NCBI GenBank assembly: GCA_947593735.1
Contig: CANQDT010000001.1
Coordinates: 62,001 to 126,000, forward strand
Length of the DNA: 64,000 nucleotides
From: an uncultured Lachnospiraceae bacterium
GTDB lineage: Bacteria; Bacillota; Clostridia; Lachnospirales; Lachnospiraceae
Direction of reading: 5' to 3'
Shown: piece by piece, positions 40,689-51,561 of the stretch
Position numbering within the stretch: position 1 is the stretch's first letter
How the letters are laid out: each line of letters begins with the position of its first letter
Notes under the pieces: generated by a model
What the model was told of the DNA's origin: nothing
Seen by the model: only the letters and a program-made list of their open reading frames with translations
The model's database searches: none
Program-made: the position numbers and the translations under genes

Positions 40689-41139
40689 GTATTTTACGCA
40701 CCTGATCGTAGGAATAGCCTTTTCCGAGGAAATACGCATATTGTTTTTTCTTCTCCTGAGGGGTCAGCTCCTTCCCTTTCAGCCGCTTCTGCGCCAGCCG
40801 CTCCAGGCTGTCCTGATCATCCAGCCCCTGCTCGTCCATCGCGTCCCGGATCAGTTCCCGGTCCACGCCCCTTCGCTCCAGTTCAAACTGGATCTGCCTG
40901 CGGCTTTTGCTTTTTCCGTAAGTCCGGATATAGCGGCAGGCATAATCCCGGTCGTCAACGAACCGGTATTCTTGCAGAAAAGCGAGGACCCGATCGATCG
41001 TCGGATCCTCATATTTTCCGCCTTTTTTTAATTTGTCGCGTATCTCCCTGCAGGTATATTCCCGCCGCTCGATCAGATACAGGGCTCTGTTTTTCGCTCT
41101 TTCATACAGCCCGTCCTCTGACAGATTATGATCTTCCAT
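40669..41139 (-). CDS. recX: Regulatory protein RecX
   Basis: A 156-residue helical-repeat protein that modulates RecA filaments. Typical motifs are ALYLIERREYTCREIRDKL near the start, FVDDRDYACRYI and SRRQIQFELERRGVD. It follows recA by 9 bp and is surely co-transcribed with it, the common recA-recX pairing. Confidence 0.93.
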   Translation of the reverse strand: MEDHNLSEDGLYERAKNRALYLIERREYTCREIRDKLKKGGKYEDPTIDRVLAFLQEYRFVDDRDYACRYIRTYGKSKSRRQIQFELERRGVDRELIRDAMDEQGLDDQDSLERLAQKRLKGKELTPQEKKKQYAYFLGKGYSYDQVRKILDIYGE

Positions 41140-41148
41140 AGCGGAATA

Positions 41149-42162
41149 TTACTCCTTTTCTGCTTCCTGGACCGGGAAACCGTAATGCTCGCGAACCTTA
41201 TCCTCCACTTCCTTCATTACTTCCGGCCGTTCCGCCAGGTAATTCTTCGCGTTATCCCTGCCCTGGCCGATCTTTTCCCCATTGTAGGAAAACCACGCGC
41301 CGCTCTTATTGATAATGCCGGTGTTGGTGGCAAGATCGAGGATATCGCCCTCGCGGGAAATTCCTTTTCCAAACATAATATCAAATTCCGCTTCCTTAAA
41401 CGGCGGGGCGATCTTGTTTTTGACGATCTTGATCTTCGTGCGGTTCCCGACGATCTCTCCGCCCTGCTTTAAGGATTCTATCCTCCGCACGTCCATCCGG
41501 ACGGAGGAGTAAAATTTCAGCGCGCGCCCTCCGGTCGTTGTCTCCGGATTTCCAAACATAACCCCGAGCTTTTCCCGAAGCTGGTTGATAAAGACCACGA
41601 CGCAGTTTGTCTTGCTGATCACCGCGGTCAGCTTCCGAAGCGCCTGCGACATCAGCCTCGCGTGGAGCCCCATATGGGAATCGCCCATCTCGCCGTCGAT
41701 CTCCGCTTTCGGTACAAGCGCCGCAACCGAGTCCACGATAATGATATCGACCGCCCCGGACCGGACCATCGTCTCCGTGATTTCCAGCGCCTGCTCCCCG
41801 TTATCCGGCTGGGAAATATACAGATTGTCAATATCCACGCCGATATTGCGCGCGTATACCGGGTCAAGCGCGTGCTCCGCGTCGATAAAGCCCGCGATGC
41901 CGCCCCGTTTCTGTACTTCCGCGATCATATGCAGCGCGACGGTCGTTTTTCCGGAAGATTCCGGGCCGTAGATCTCAATGATCCTTCCCTTTGGGATCCC
42001 GCCAAGGCCGAGCGCGATATCAAGCCCGAGCGCGCCGGTCGGAACCGTCTCCACATTCATATTGATGCCGGAGTCCCCGAGTTTCATGACGGCGCCTTTC
42101 CCATAATGCTTCTCTATATTGGAAAGAGCCGCCTCCAATGCTTTCTGTTTTTCCTCGTTCAT
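41149..42162 (-). CDS. recA: Recombinase RecA
   Basis: A 337-residue recombinase for homologous strand exchange and SOS co-protease activity. Walker [10 protein letters not shown] lies near 65-73 and Walker [13 protein letters not shown] near 139. [21 protein letters not shown] is the L2/DNA-binding region. The start [13 protein letters not shown] is standard. A near-consensus promoter lies between cinA and recA. I see no canonical GAAC-N4-GTTC LexA site there. Confidence 0.98.
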   Translation of the reverse strand: MNEEKQKALEAALSNIEKHYGKGAVMKLGDSGINMNVETVPTGALGLDIALGLGGIPKGRIIEIYGPESSGKTTVALHMIAEVQKRGGIAGFIDAEHALDPVYARNIGVDIDNLYISQPDNGEQALEITETMVRSGAVDIIIVDSVAALVPKAEIDGEMGDSHMGLHARLMSQALRKLTAVISKTNCVVVFINQLREKLGVMFGNPETTTGGRALKFYSSVRMDVRRIESLKQGGEIVGNRTKIKIVKNKIAPPFKEAEFDIMFGKGISREGDILDLATNTGIINKSGAWFSYNGEKIGQGRDNAKNYLAERPEVMKEVEDKVREHYGFPVQEAEKE

Positions 42163-42221
42163 TCAAACATTCTCCTTTTCCTGTTCTCTCTGACTGATGA
42201 TCGGGATGAAAAAGATAGTTT

Positions 42222-42250
42222 ATTTTACAATATTTCTGACCGTTCGTCAA
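42222..42250 (-). promoter_or_regulatory. Promoter of recA
   Basis: TTGACG (42245-42250), 17-bp spacer, TAAAAT (42222-42227) on the minus strand, 60 bp before the recA ATG. Confidence 0.75.
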
Positions 42251-42265
42251 TGGATTTCCATAATT

Positions 42266-43525
42266 TTACATATTTTCTGTTTCTTCCAGCAACATCTGAC
42301 GGAGCAGGACAAGCGCCTGCTGCGCGGCATTGGTCCGCACAAGCGCGCGGTTTCCGGAAAAACAGAACCGCTTTGCCACCGTGCGGGTTCCAACCGAACA
42401 GCCGATATAGACCAGCCCGACCGGTTTTTGTTCGCTTCCGCCTCCCGGCCCGGCAATTCCGGTAACGCCGATCCCGGCTTCCGCCCCGGACGCCCGCCGG
42501 ACGCCTTCCGCCATCTCACGCGCGACCTGTTCCGATACAACGCCGCAGCGCCGGATGCTTTCTTCCCGCACGCCAAGCAGCCTGCTTTTCACATCATTGG
42601 CATATGTAATATATCCTTCCCGGAAAACGTCCGACGCTCCCGGCACGTCCGTGATCCGCGCGGCGATCTTGCCCCCGGTACAGGATTCCGCGGTCGCGAC
42701 CGTCATCCCCCTTTCCCGGAGCATGCCGATGATATTCTGTTCCAGCGTTTCCGACTCGTCCGTCGTATAAATGTGGGAGCCGAACTCCTCATAAAGACGG
42801 TTGACGACCGGTTCCGTAAGGCTCTTTGCTTCCGCCTCATCCGCGGCGGCGGCAGTGACCCGGATATGGACCTCGCCCGGTTTCGCGTAGGGAGCGACCG
42901 TCGGATTGACGCTGTTCTCGATCAGGTCCCGGATCCTGGCGGCAGCGGCGCTCTCTCCGATCCCGACCATCCGCACCATAACGGAATAAAATACACCCGG
43001 CTGCTTCTGTTTTAACCATGGGATCGCTTCGTTTTCAAACATCGGCTTACACTCCGCCGGCGGTCCCGGGAGAAGAAGGATCGCTTTGTTTCCCTTTTCC
43101 AGAAGGAATCCCGGCGCGGTTCCGTTCGGATTGGCAAGGATTTTTGCCCCGCGCGGGACCAGCGCCTGCTTCCAGTTGTTGTCCGGCACCTGGTCCGGCG
43201 CGGTTCCCCGCCGCTGAAAGTATGCGGCGATCTGTTCCCGGACCGCGGGATCTTCTTCCAGCTCCATGCCGAAACATTCCGCCGCGATCTCTTTTGAAAG
43301 ATCGTCGGGCGTCGGACCGAGTCCTCCGGTCATTACGACAAGATCCGCCCTGGACAGGGCAAGCCGGATCGCCTCCCGCAGCCGGTCCGCGTTGTCTCCG
43401 ACCGTCGTCTGGACATATACGCCGATGCCGAGGGAAGCGAGCTTCTCCGAAAGATAACATGCGTTCGTATTGACAATATTTCCAAGCAGGAGTTCTGTTC
43501 CAACCGATAAGATTTCCGCTGTCAT
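42266..43525 (-). CDS. cinA: Competence/damage-inducible protein CinA
   Basis: A 419-residue protein with an N-terminal MoCF-like domain (MTAEILSVGTELLLGNIVNT; TGGLGPTPDDLSKE) and a C-terminal nicotinamide-nucleotide amidase domain (ATAESCTGGKIAARIT; GVTGIAGPGGG). It is involved in pyridine-nucleotide salvage and, in some species, in competence. The ATG at 43525 overlaps the pgsA stop as ATGA, which decides the start over an earlier frame at 43624 inside pgsA. recA follows with its own promoter. Confidence 0.95.
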   Translation of the reverse strand: MTAEILSVGTELLLGNIVNTNACYLSEKLASLGIGVYVQTTVGDNADRLREAIRLALSRADLVVMTGGLGPTPDDLSKEIAAECFGMELEEDPAVREQIAAYFQRRGTAPDQVPDNNWKQALVPRGAKILANPNGTAPGFLLEKGNKAILLLPGPPAECKPMFENEAIPWLKQKQPGVFYSVMVRMVGIGESAAAARIRDLIENSVNPTVAPYAKPGEVHIRVTAAAADEAEAKSLTEPVVNRLYEEFGSHIYTTDESETLEQNIIGMLRERGMTVATAESCTGGKIAARITDVPGASDVFREGYITYANDVKSRLLGVREESIRRCGVVSEQVAREMAEGVRRASGAEAGIGVTGIAGPGGGSEQKPVGLVYIGCSVGTRTVAKRFCFSGNRALVRTNAAQQALVLLRQMLLEETENM

Positions 43526-44064
43526 TTCTTTGTACTTCCCTCCATCAGAACCTGCCTGTTCTTCCACAGATAATCGGCAAGGGAAATGATCGTCAATACC
43601 ACCGCGGCGGCTGTGACGATCCATGTGACCGTCCGCAGGGCAGGAAGATCCGCGATCAGCAATATTGTCATGATCATCTGCGCCACCGTCTTGACTTTTC
43701 CCCAGTAGCTTGCCGCGATCACTACCCCATTATCGGAGGCGACCAGGCGGAATCCGCTGATGATAAATTCCCGCGCGATGATGACAATGACGATCCACGC
43801 GCTAAGCTGCCCCAGTCCGACAAACGCGATCATCGCGGAGGCGACCAGCAATTTATCCGCGAGAGGATCCATAAACTTTCCAAAATTCGTAATGAGATTG
43901 TCCCTGCGCGCGATATATCCGTCCAGCGTATCCGTCAGGCACGCGGCAATATAGATCGCGAGCGCGATCCAGCGGTTTCCCGGAATGGACTCCATCCATA
44001 GGAAAAAAAGGAAAAAAGGAATCAGCAATACCCGCCCTATCGTTAATTTATTCGGTAAATTCAT
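43522..44064 (-). CDS. pgsA: CDP-diacylglycerol--glycerol-3-phosphate 3-phosphatidyltransferase
   Basis: A 180-residue membrane enzyme making phosphatidylglycerol phosphate. It carries the CDP-alcohol phosphotransferase signature D-G-x2-A-R-x8-G-x3-D-x3-D as DTLDGYIARRDNLITNFGKFMDPLADK near residues 54-80, and several membrane segments. The ATG at 44064 lies 9 nt after AGGAG; the ATG three codons earlier overlaps the ribosome site. It overlaps rimO by 17 bp and cinA by 4 bp. Confidence 0.95.
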   Translation of the reverse strand: MNLPNKLTIGRVLLIPFFLFFLWMESIPGNRWIALAIYIAACLTDTLDGYIARRDNLITNFGKFMDPLADKLLVASAMIAFVGLGQLSAWIVIVIIAREFIISGFRLVASDNGVVIAASYWGKVKTVAQMIMTILLIADLPALRTVTWIVTAAAVVLTIISLADYLWKNRQVLMEGSTKK

Positions 44065-45391
44065 AGATGACATCTCCTATCAAATCATATTCGCTCGCTT
44101 CCGTGATCGAGACAGAAACAAGGTCGCCCGAGATCAGTTCCTCCTCCGATGTGACGAACACGCTGCCGTCAATCTTTGGAGCGTCCCGGTAGGTCCTTCC
44201 GATGTAGACGTGTTCTTCATACAGGTATCCCTCGATCAGCACCTGCATAACCGTTCCCACATATTTTTGATTTTTTTCCAGGGAGATTTCCTGCTGCAGC
44301 GCCATAAGCGCATCGCGCCGGCTCTCTTTGACACTCTCTGAAATCTGATGCCGGTACGAAGCGGCTGGGGTATGGTCTTCTTTGGAATAAGGAAAAACGC
44401 CAAGCCGGTCAAACTCCTGCTCATTGATGAAATCCATCAGCGCCTCATGTTCTTCCTGCGTTTCGCCCGGAAATCCGGCGATCAGCGTCGTGCGGATCGC
44501 GATATCCGGCATGGCATCGCGGAGCCGCCAGATGATCTGCTCCAGCTGCCGTTTCCGTACCTTCCTGCCCATCCGGCTCAGGATACGGTCTTCGGAATGT
44601 TGGATCGGCATATCAATATAATGGCATATCTTCGGTTCTGACGCCATCGTCTCGATCAACTCCGGATCGATCTCTTCCGGATAACAATACAGGAGGCGGA
44701 TCCATTGCAGACCGTCAATCCGGCACAATTCTTTCAGAAGAACGTGCAGGCGTTTTTCTCCATACAGATCCACCCCGTACAGCGTCGTCTCCTGCGCGAC
44801 AAGGATCAGCTCCCGCACGCCCTGCCGCGCCAGGTAATCCGCTTCTTCCAGAAGTTCCTCCATCGGGACGCTGCGGAATTTTCCGCGGACCGATGGGATG
44901 ATGCAATAGGTGCAATGCTTGTCGCACCCTTCCGCTATTTTCAGATATGCGGTATACGTCCCGGTTGTAATGATCCGGTTGACGTTCCGGTTGTCGGGCA
45001 GATAATCGATATCCTTATAGAGCGATAATTTGGTCCCCTCGAGGACCGAATCCACCGCCATCCCGATTTCCCGGTAGCTGCTGCTTCCGAGCACCGCGTC
45101 GACCTCCGGGATCTCTTTCCGGATCTCGTCCCGGTACCGTTCCGCCAGGCATCCCGTCACAATCAGGGCTTTGCACTTGCCGCGCTTCTTCATCTCCGCC
45201 ATCTCCAGGATCGCTTCGACGCTCTCCTCCCTGGCGTCATGAATAAAGCAGCATGTATTGATGATAATGACGTCGGCGTCCTGTTCCCGGTCCGTAATTT
45301 CATACTTCCGTTCCCGCAGCAAGCCAAGCATCACTTCGCTGTCAACCAGATTTTTGTCGCATCCCAGGGATATAAAAAATATCTGCTTCAC
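44048..45391 (-). CDS. rimO: Ribosomal protein uS12 methylthiotransferase RimO
   Basis: A 447-residue radical-SAM enzyme that methylthiolates an Asp of ribosomal protein S12. The N-terminal UPF0004 domain has the auxiliary-cluster cysteines (SLGCDKNLVDSE, NTCCFI, VTGCLAERY). The radical-SAM loop is CDKHCTYCIIP near 150, and a TRAM domain closes the protein. S12-type (RimO) rather than MiaB is supported by LGCDKNLVDSEVML and by the neighbour pgsA. It overlaps folD by ATGA. Confidence 0.95.
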   Translation of the reverse strand: MKQIFFISLGCDKNLVDSEVMLGLLRERKYEITDREQDADVIIINTCCFIHDAREESVEAILEMAEMKKRGKCKALIVTGCLAERYRDEIRKEIPEVDAVLGSSSYREIGMAVDSVLEGTKLSLYKDIDYLPDNRNVNRIITTGTYTAYLKIAEGCDKHCTYCIIPSVRGKFRSVPMEELLEEADYLARQGVRELILVAQETTLYGVDLYGEKRLHVLLKELCRIDGLQWIRLLYCYPEEIDPELIETMASEPKICHYIDMPIQHSEDRILSRMGRKVRKRQLEQIIWRLRDAMPDIAIRTTLIAGFPGETQEEHEALMDFINEQEFDRLGVFPYSKEDHTPAASYRHQISESVKESRRDALMALQQEISLEKNQKYVGTVMQVLIEGYLYEEHVYIGRTYRDAPKIDGSVFVTSEEELISGDLVSVSITEASEYDLIGDVIYEFTE

Positions 45392-46248
45392 GGGCGCTTC
45401 TCCTTACTTGCCATAAGTCCCGCTTCCACGCAGTTGTTCATCAGCATCGTAACCGTCATCGGGCCGACCCCGCCTGGAACCGGCGTGATCGCGCTCGCGA
45501 CAGGGGCGACCTTCTCATAATCGACATCGCCGCACAATTTTCCATTCTCCATCCGGTGGATGCCGACGTCGATGACGACCGCGCCCTCCTTTACATAACT
45601 GTCGTCGATCATTTTCGGGCGTCCGACCGCCGCCACCAGAATATCCGCCCGCTTTGTCACATCGCGCAGATTTTTTGTCCTCGAATGGCAGACCGTCACC
45701 GTCCCGTTTTCCCGCAGCAGCAGCATTGCCATCGGTTTCCCGACGATGTTGCTCCGTCCGATCACAACACATTCCTTTCCTTCAATCGAAATGCCGGATC
45801 GTTTCAGCAGCTGAATGATCCCGGCGGGCGTACAGGAAACGAATCCGGGCTGTCCCATGCTGAGCGCGCCGACGTTTGCCATATGGAACCCGTCGACGTC
45901 CTTTTCCTTTGCAATCGCCTGGACAACGACATGCTCCCGGATCTGCGGCGGAACCGGAAGCTGAACCAGGATCCCGTTGACGTTTGGATCGTCGTTGAGC
46001 GTATGGATCAGGTTCAGCAATTCTTCTTCCGTCGTTTCCTCCGGAAGCTCATACGCGGATGATTCGATCCCGATATACGCGCAGGCATTCCTTTTATTCC
46101 TGACATATACGGTGGACGCGGGATCCGCCCCCACCTGGATAACGGCAAGGGAAAACCGGATTCCCTCCTGCCGGTACTGTTCTACTTTTTCTTTTAACTC
46201 GTCCCTGATCTGGGAAGAGATCTGTTTTCCATCAATGATCTGCGCCAC
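45388..46248 (-). CDS. folD: Bifunctional methylenetetrahydrofolate dehydrogenase/cyclohydrolase
   Basis: A 286-residue enzyme interconverting 5,10-methylene-, methenyl- and 10-formyl-THF with NADP. Conserved are YVRNKRNACAYIGI with the catalytic Lys, VQLPVP, and the nucleotide site VVIGRSNIVGKPMAMLL near 160-176, with PGGVGPMTVTMLM at the C-terminus. It lies 16 bp after fhs, so formate is carried to methylene-THF within one operon. Confidence 0.97.
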   Translation of the reverse strand: MAQIIDGKQISSQIRDELKEKVEQYRQEGIRFSLAVIQVGADPASTVYVRNKRNACAYIGIESSAYELPEETTEEELLNLIHTLNDDPNVNGILVQLPVPPQIREHVVVQAIAKEKDVDGFHMANVGALSMGQPGFVSCTPAGIIQLLKRSGISIEGKECVVIGRSNIVGKPMAMLLLRENGTVTVCHSRTKNLRDVTKRADILVAAVGRPKMIDDSYVKEGAVVIDVGIHRMENGKLCGDVDYEKVAPVASAITPVPGGVGPMTVTMLMNNCVEAGLMASKEKRP

Positions 46249-46264
46249 TTTTGTTTCCCTCCCT

Positions 46265-47935
46265 CTAAAATAATCCGGTAATCACGCCGGTTTCATCGAC
46301 GTCGATATTTTCCGCCGCGGGCTTCTTCGGCAGCCCCGGCATCGTCATGATCGTCCCGGTGATCGCAACGACGAATCCCGCGCCGGCGTTGACGTAAACT
46401 TCCCGCACGGTAACGGTGAATCCCTCCGGGCGGCCCAGTTTCGCCGGATCGTCCGACAGGGAATATTGATTTTTCGCCATGCATACCGGAAGCCTGCCAA
46501 ATCCGAGTTTTTCAATGCGCGCGAGCGCTTTTTCAGCGGCGGGCGCGTAAGCGACTCCGTCCGCCCCGTAAATCCTGCGGGCGATCGTGGATATCTTTTC
46601 TTTCAGGGAACAATCGTCGCTGTAAAGCGGTTCATATTTGCTCTCTTTTGTTTCCAGCGTACGGACAACGGCGTTGGCAAGCTCGATTCCGCCCCCGCCT
46701 CCTTTTTCCCATACCTCGGCAAGCGCGAAATCGCATCCTCTCTCCTCGCAGAAATTCTTAATAAAAGCGAGCTCCGCATCCGTGTCCGTGACAAACCGGT
46801 TCAGGGTGACGATGATCGGCACATGGTAATTCCGAATATTTTCAATATGTTTTTCCAGATTGGCGATCCCTCTGCTTAACGCATCAAGATTTTCTGTCCC
46901 AAGCTCTTCCTTTGCCACGCCGCCATTGTACTTGAGCGCCCGGACTGTCGCGACGATCACGACGGCGTCCGGTTTCAGCCCTGCCATCCGGCACTTGATA
47001 TCTAGGAACTTCTCCGCGCCGAGATCCGCGCCGAATCCCGCTTCCGTCACAAGGATATCCGCCAGCTTCAGCCCCGCCCGGGTCGCCCGGACGCTGTTGC
47101 AGCCGTGGGCGATGTTGGCAAACGGCCCGCCATGCACGATCGCAGGCGTATTTTCCAGCGTCTGGATCAGATTCGGCTTCAGCGCGTCTTTCAGGAGCGC
47201 CGCCATCGCTCCGACCGCTTTCAGGTCCGCGGCTGTCACAGGCTCCCCGTCGTAATTGTACGCGACGATGATCCGCGCGAGCCGCTCCTTCAGATCGTCC
47301 ATATCGTTCGCAAGGCAGAGGATCGCCATAATTTCAGAGGCAACAGAAATGACAAAATGATCTTCCCGTACGACGCCGTCCATCTTTCCGCCCAGCCCGA
47401 CGACGATATTCCGGAGCACGCGGTCATTCATATCGACACAGCGTTTCCATACGATCTGGTTCGTATCGATCCGATGGGGATTCCCCTGCTGGATGCTGTT
47501 GTCCAGCATCGCGGCGAGAAGATTGTTCGCTGACGTGATCGCGTGGAAATCGCCGGTAAAATGAAGGTTCAGATCTTCCATCGGCACCACCTGCGCGTAC
47601 CCGCCGCCGGCTGCGCCTCCCTTGATCCCGAAGCAGGGACCGAGGGACGGTTCCCGGAGCGCGATGACCGCTTTTTTTCCGATCTTGTTCAAAGCCTGTC
47701 CGAGTCCGACCGTGATCGTCGTCTTCCCTTCTCCCGCAGGCGTCGGGTTGATCGCGGTGACAAGCACCAGCTTGCCGTCCGACTTTTCCTCCAGCCGGTC
47801 CATGCATTCGTCGGTCAGCTTCGCCTTATACTTTCCATAAAGCTCCAGATCATCTCCCGTGATCCCGATCTTCTCCGCCACCTGTTCGATCGGAAGCATC
47901 GCTGCTTCCTGCGCAATTTGAATGTCTGTTTTCAT
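46265..47935 (-). CDS. fhs: Formate--tetrahydrofolate ligase
   Basis: A 556-residue ATP-dependent enzyme joining formate to THF, central to one-carbon supply and acetogenesis. The phosphate loop TPAGEGKTT is near 65-73; [21 protein letters not shown] and [18 protein letters not shown] match the family. It lies between ftsK and folD, splitting the usual ftsK-rimO-pgsA order. With folD and the cyclo-ligase at 17 kb it provides most of the folate branch, but no other Wood-Ljungdahl genes are in the window. Confidence 0.97.
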   Translation of the reverse strand: MKTDIQIAQEAAMLPIEQVAEKIGITGDDLELYGKYKAKLTDECMDRLEEKSDGKLVLVTAINPTPAGEGKTTITVGLGQALNKIGKKAVIALREPSLGPCFGIKGGAAGGGYAQVVPMEDLNLHFTGDFHAITSANNLLAAMLDNSIQQGNPHRIDTNQIVWKRCVDMNDRVLRNIVVGLGGKMDGVVREDHFVISVASEIMAILCLANDMDDLKERLARIIVAYNYDGEPVTAADLKAVGAMAALLKDALKPNLIQTLENTPAIVHGGPFANIAHGCNSVRATRAGLKLADILVTEAGFGADLGAEKFLDIKCRMAGLKPDAVVIVATVRALKYNGGVAKEELGTENLDALSRGIANLEKHIENIRNYHVPIIVTLNRFVTDTDAELAFIKNFCEERGCDFALAEVWEKGGGGGIELANAVVRTLETKESKYEPLYSDDCSLKEKISTIARRIYGADGVAYAPAAEKALARIEKLGFGRLPVCMAKNQYSLSDDPAKLGRPEGFTVTVREVYVNAGAGFVVAITGTIMTMPGLPKKPAAENIDVDETGVITGLF

Positions 47936-47982
47936 TTCTTTCTCCTTTTGTTTGTTTTTCCATATTTCATCCGTTTTTACGG

Positions 47983-50436
47983 TTATTCCTGCGATTCCCC
48001 GAGATACTGTTCAAATTCTTCGGAAGACATCAGGATCTTCCGCGGTTTTGTCCCCTCCTCGGGTCCGACGACGCCCGCCTCCGCGAGCTGATCCATGATC
48101 CGCGCGGCGCGGTTGAATCCGATCTTAAAGACACGCTGCAGAGAACCGATGGACGCCTTGTCCTTATCAATGATAAACCGGGCGGCTTCCACAAAATATT
48201 CATCGACGTCGGAATTGCCGGATGCTCCCTGCGCCTCCGCCTGTGGTCCGTTTTCCGCGATCTTCGTCACGATCTCCTCATTATAGACCGCTTCTCCCGC
48301 CTGGTCTTTCAGGAAAGCGACGACCTTTCCGACCTCCTGATCGGAAACAAACGCGCCCTGCACACGGACGGGTTTCTGATATCCCTGCGGATAAAACAAC
48401 ATATCTCCTTTTCCCATCAGCTTTTCCGCCCCGATCATATCGATGATCGTCCGGCTGTCCACGCCGGATGAAACCGCGAACGCGATCCTGGACGGGACGT
48501 TCGCTTTGATCAGGCCGGTAATGACATTGACGGAAGGTCGCTGCGTCGCGATCACAAGGTGGATCCCCGCCGCGCGCGCAAGCTGTGACAAGCGGACGAT
48601 CGAATCTTCGACCTCGCTCGGCGCGACCATCATCAGATCCGCCAGCTCATCCACAATAATGACGATCTGCGGCATCTTAGGCAGGTTTTCCTGCTGCACG
48701 CCGTCCGTCTTCCATACCTGTTCGATCTTGCGGTTATATCCCTCCAGGTTCCGTACGTTGACTTCCGCGAACTTTTTATACCGGTCGGTCATCTCCACAA
48801 CCGCCCAGTTCAGCGCGCCAGCCGCTTTTTTCGGGTCGGTGACGACCGGGATCAGAAGATGGGGGATCCCGTCGTATACGCTCAGCTCCACGACCTTTGG
48901 ATCGATCATGATCAGCTTTACTTCCGTAGGGTCGGCTTTATAGAGAATACTCATGATCAGGGTATTGATACAGACCGACTTACCGGAGCCGGTCGCTCCC
49001 GCGATCAGTAAATGCGGCATCTTCGCGATATCAGAAAGGATCACCTGTCCTCCGATATCTTTTCCGACGGCAAACGCGAGCTTGGACCGGAACTTCCGGA
49101 ACTCGTCATTGTCGATCAGGTCCCGGAAATGGACCGTCGTATTGGTCTTATTCGGCACTTCGATGCCAACGGCGGATTTCCCCGGGATCGGCGCTTCGAT
49201 CCGTATGTCGGTCGCGGCAAGATTCAGCTTGATATCGTCGGACAGCCCGACGATCTTGCTGACCTTGGTGCCCTGTTCCGGCTGCATTTCATATCTGGTC
49301 ACGGACGGTCCGCAGCTTACGTTTGTGATCGTCACATTCACGCCAAAGCTCTCCAGCGTCTGCTGGAGCTTGATCGCGGTCCGGCGGTATTCGGATAATT
49401 TCCCCGTCGCCGTTCCTGTGCCTTTCTGCAGCAGATCGAGCGGGGGAAACTGATAATTGGCGAGCGGCGAATCGTCGATCACGATGTTCACTTCTTCCAT
49501 TTGCGGCCGGTCCTTCTTTTTCAGGGGTTTCCCCGGCGTCTGCGCTTTCCCGTCGTCCGGTTCCTCTGCCGCCGCCGTTTCCTCATCCTCCGCCTCAATT
49601 CCTTCAAAAATCTTTTCATCCAGGATCGGCTGCGGTTTCTCCGGAACTTCCTGCACGGCAGAGTCCGGTTTCTTTTCGCGCGCCGGTCTTCCCCTGCGGC
49701 CCGCCTGTTCCGGACGGTCGTCCGTCTTCACCGCGGGAGCGGGGGAATCGTCGCTCAGATCCTGCTTCATCCCCCGGACAAATTGCGGGATCTGCCGGAT
49801 CCCATTCGCCAGGGCGCGAAACAGCGCGCCGAAGCAGCTTGCGGTATATGTCACAATATAATAGAAGCATTGACGCAGTCCCTGAATAAATTTCCCTTCC
49901 GTCAAAACAGCAAGGCAAAGCACCATGACGACAACCGTAAAAAATCCGGCGCCCCACTGTCCCAGAAAACCGGAAACCGCGTCGTAAATGTTTTTTCCGA
50001 TCCATCCGCCTCCGCCGCGGCGCTTCATCCCAAACACTTCAAACAGCGTTTCCGTACCAACGAAAAGAAGGAGGAGCATTAGCGCGTTCCGAACCGACGA
50101 TCCACGGAACGAAGAGTATACGAGATATTGGATCAACAGAAAAATAAATATCGGAACAATATAATTCAGCCATCCAAATAAGGCAAAAAGAGAGCCGCTG
50201 ATCCGCGCGCCGAACGACCCGCACAGACCGAAATTACTGACAAATAAAAAAATCAATATGGCGGTATAGCAGACAAACAAAAGCTGTCTGGTCAGATCCC
50301 CGCTGTTTTTCTTCGCCGCGGGTTTTCTTTTCTGCGCCGTCCTGGAACCGGACGGCGCGGAAGATCTCTTTCTTCCTCCGGCAGCCAGTTTTCTCGCCGG
50401 CGTTGTTTTTTTCTTCGTTTTTTTCTTTGCAGCCAT
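47983..50436 (-). CDS. ftsK: DNA translocase FtsK/SpoIIIE
   Basis: An 817-residue septal DNA pump. A basic Lys-rich start is followed by four membrane segments (about 50-180), then a Pro/Glu/Asp-rich linker. The motor has Walker [13 protein letters not shown] near 485 and Walker [11 protein letters not shown] near 590, and the gamma domain ends in the winged helix [21 protein letters not shown]. The ATG at 50436 follows GGAGG; an earlier ATG at 50463 has no ribosome site. Whether it serves division, sporulation or both cannot be told. It heads the fhs-folD-rimO-pgsA-cinA run. Confidence 0.95.
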   Translation of the reverse strand: MAAKKKTKKKTTPARKLAAGGRKRSSAPSGSRTAQKRKPAAKKNSGDLTRQLLFVCYTAILIFLFVSNFGLCGSFGARISGSLFALFGWLNYIVPIFIFLLIQYLVYSSFRGSSVRNALMLLLLFVGTETLFEVFGMKRRGGGGWIGKNIYDAVSGFLGQWGAGFFTVVVMVLCLAVLTEGKFIQGLRQCFYYIVTYTASCFGALFRALANGIRQIPQFVRGMKQDLSDDSPAPAVKTDDRPEQAGRRGRPAREKKPDSAVQEVPEKPQPILDEKIFEGIEAEDEETAAAEEPDDGKAQTPGKPLKKKDRPQMEEVNIVIDDSPLANYQFPPLDLLQKGTGTATGKLSEYRRTAIKLQQTLESFGVNVTITNVSCGPSVTRYEMQPEQGTKVSKIVGLSDDIKLNLAATDIRIEAPIPGKSAVGIEVPNKTNTTVHFRDLIDNDEFRKFRSKLAFAVGKDIGGQVILSDIAKMPHLLIAGATGSGKSVCINTLIMSILYKADPTEVKLIMIDPKVVELSVYDGIPHLLIPVVTDPKKAAGALNWAVVEMTDRYKKFAEVNVRNLEGYNRKIEQVWKTDGVQQENLPKMPQIVIIVDELADLMMVAPSEVEDSIVRLSQLARAAGIHLVIATQRPSVNVITGLIKANVPSRIAFAVSSGVDSRTIIDMIGAEKLMGKGDMLFYPQGYQKPVRVQGAFVSDQEVGKVVAFLKDQAGEAVYNEEIVTKIAENGPQAEAQGASGNSDVDEYFVEAARFIIDKDKASIGSLQRVFKIGFNRAARIMDQLAEAGVVGPEEGTKPRKILMSSEEFEQYLGESQE

Positions 50437-50526
50437 AAGCCCTCCAGATTTTCTGTCTATCATTATAATAAGATCACGGGTGCCGCCGCGCGCCGGATCT
50501 TCCCGATCCGGGATCGGTCCCTTTTA

Positions 50527-51402
50527 TCAAAGGACAAAATAGCATATGCTCGTTATTACGCCGACTGCCACGCAATAATAAGCGAAATAGCGGAATTTAT
50601 TATTCCGGACGATCATCAGCATCGTTTTGATGCAGATGTACCCGGAGACCGCGGCGACTGCCATCCCCACAATATAGCAGAGCAGATCCGTCATGCGGAT
50701 CGCGAACGCGCTGGCGTCGTGAAGCTCTAGCAGCGCGGAGCCCATCACAGCCGGGATCGACATGATAAAAGAATATTTGATCGCGAACTCTTTCTGAAAT
50801 CCGGATTTCCGGCAGGCAAAGATCGTGCTGCCCGATCTGGAAATCCCGGGGAGCGTCGCGATGCCCTGAACCGTTCCCACAAAAAAAGCGTCCCGGTAGC
50901 TTGCGGAGACTTCGCTTTTTCCCCCTTCGGGCATCCGATCCAGCACAAACAGCAGGATCCCGGTCACGATCAGGCAGATACCGGGGATGATCAGGATATC
51001 GCTCGCGCTCTCAATGATATCTTTCAGCAGGAGCCCGATCACCGCGGTCGGGATGGAGCTGACAAGGATCAGCAGGACAAACCGACGGTAGCTGTTCGTG
51101 ATCACATGGCGATATTTTTTCTTATTTCCGGAAAACCGGTTGTGCAGGAAAACCCAGGCATTGTACAGCCATCCGCACAGGATGCTGACGCCCTCCACAA
51201 ATAATTGCCGTACATCGTCCCAGTAAACGACACAGATCGCCAGCAGGGTGCCGAGATGCAGCAATACGTCAAAGAGCAGTCCCGAATCCGTATTCATATG
51301 AAAAATATTTTTAAAAATAGCCAGATGCCCCGAGCTGCTGACCGGCAAAAATTCCGTCAGCCCCTGGACAAGGCCAAGGAATATCGATTGTATCAGATTC
51401 AT
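50527..51402 (-). CDS. uppP: Undecaprenyl-diphosphate phosphatase
   Basis: A 291-residue membrane enzyme that recycles the C55 lipid carrier for cell-wall synthesis and gives bacitracin tolerance. The two family signatures are GLTEFLPVSSSGHLAI near 15-30 and the PGISRSG motif with the catalytic Ser near 188; eight hydrophobic segments are visible. GGAGG lies 9 nt before the ATG. It has its own promoter and is divergent from the 3D-domain cell-wall protein. Confidence 0.96.
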   Translation of the reverse strand: MNLIQSIFLGLVQGLTEFLPVSSSGHLAIFKNIFHMNTDSGLLFDVLLHLGTLLAICVVYWDDVRQLFVEGVSILCGWLYNAWVFLHNRFSGNKKKYRHVITNSYRRFVLLILVSSIPTAVIGLLLKDIIESASDILIIPGICLIVTGILLFVLDRMPEGGKSEVSASYRDAFFVGTVQGIATLPGISRSGSTIFACRKSGFQKEFAIKYSFIMSIPAVMGSALLELHDASAFAIRMTDLLCYIVGMAVAAVSGYICIKTMLMIVRNNKFRYFAYYCVAVGVITSICYFVL

Positions 51403-51437
51403 TCTTCCAGTCCTCCATCCTCAAATCTTTCCTGTCT

Positions 51438-51466
51438 ATCTTACTATATTTTCCACGGTAATTCAA
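51438..51466 (-). promoter_or_regulatory. Promoter of uppP
   Basis: TTGAAT (51461-51466), 17-bp spacer, TAAGAT (51438-51443) on the minus strand. Confidence 0.65.
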
Positions 51467-51561
51467 CACTTTCCTGGTATGGGATAAGCGGCAGAAACCG
51501 GGCATTTTTTTCATTTTTCTCATTAAAACAGACGGAATTTTCCGCATTTCTAAAAAAAGTG

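Noticed and set aside
42163..42265. LexA/SOS box before recA
   Set aside because: GAACGGTCAGAA in the spacer region resembles half a site only; no GAAC-N4-GTTC is present.
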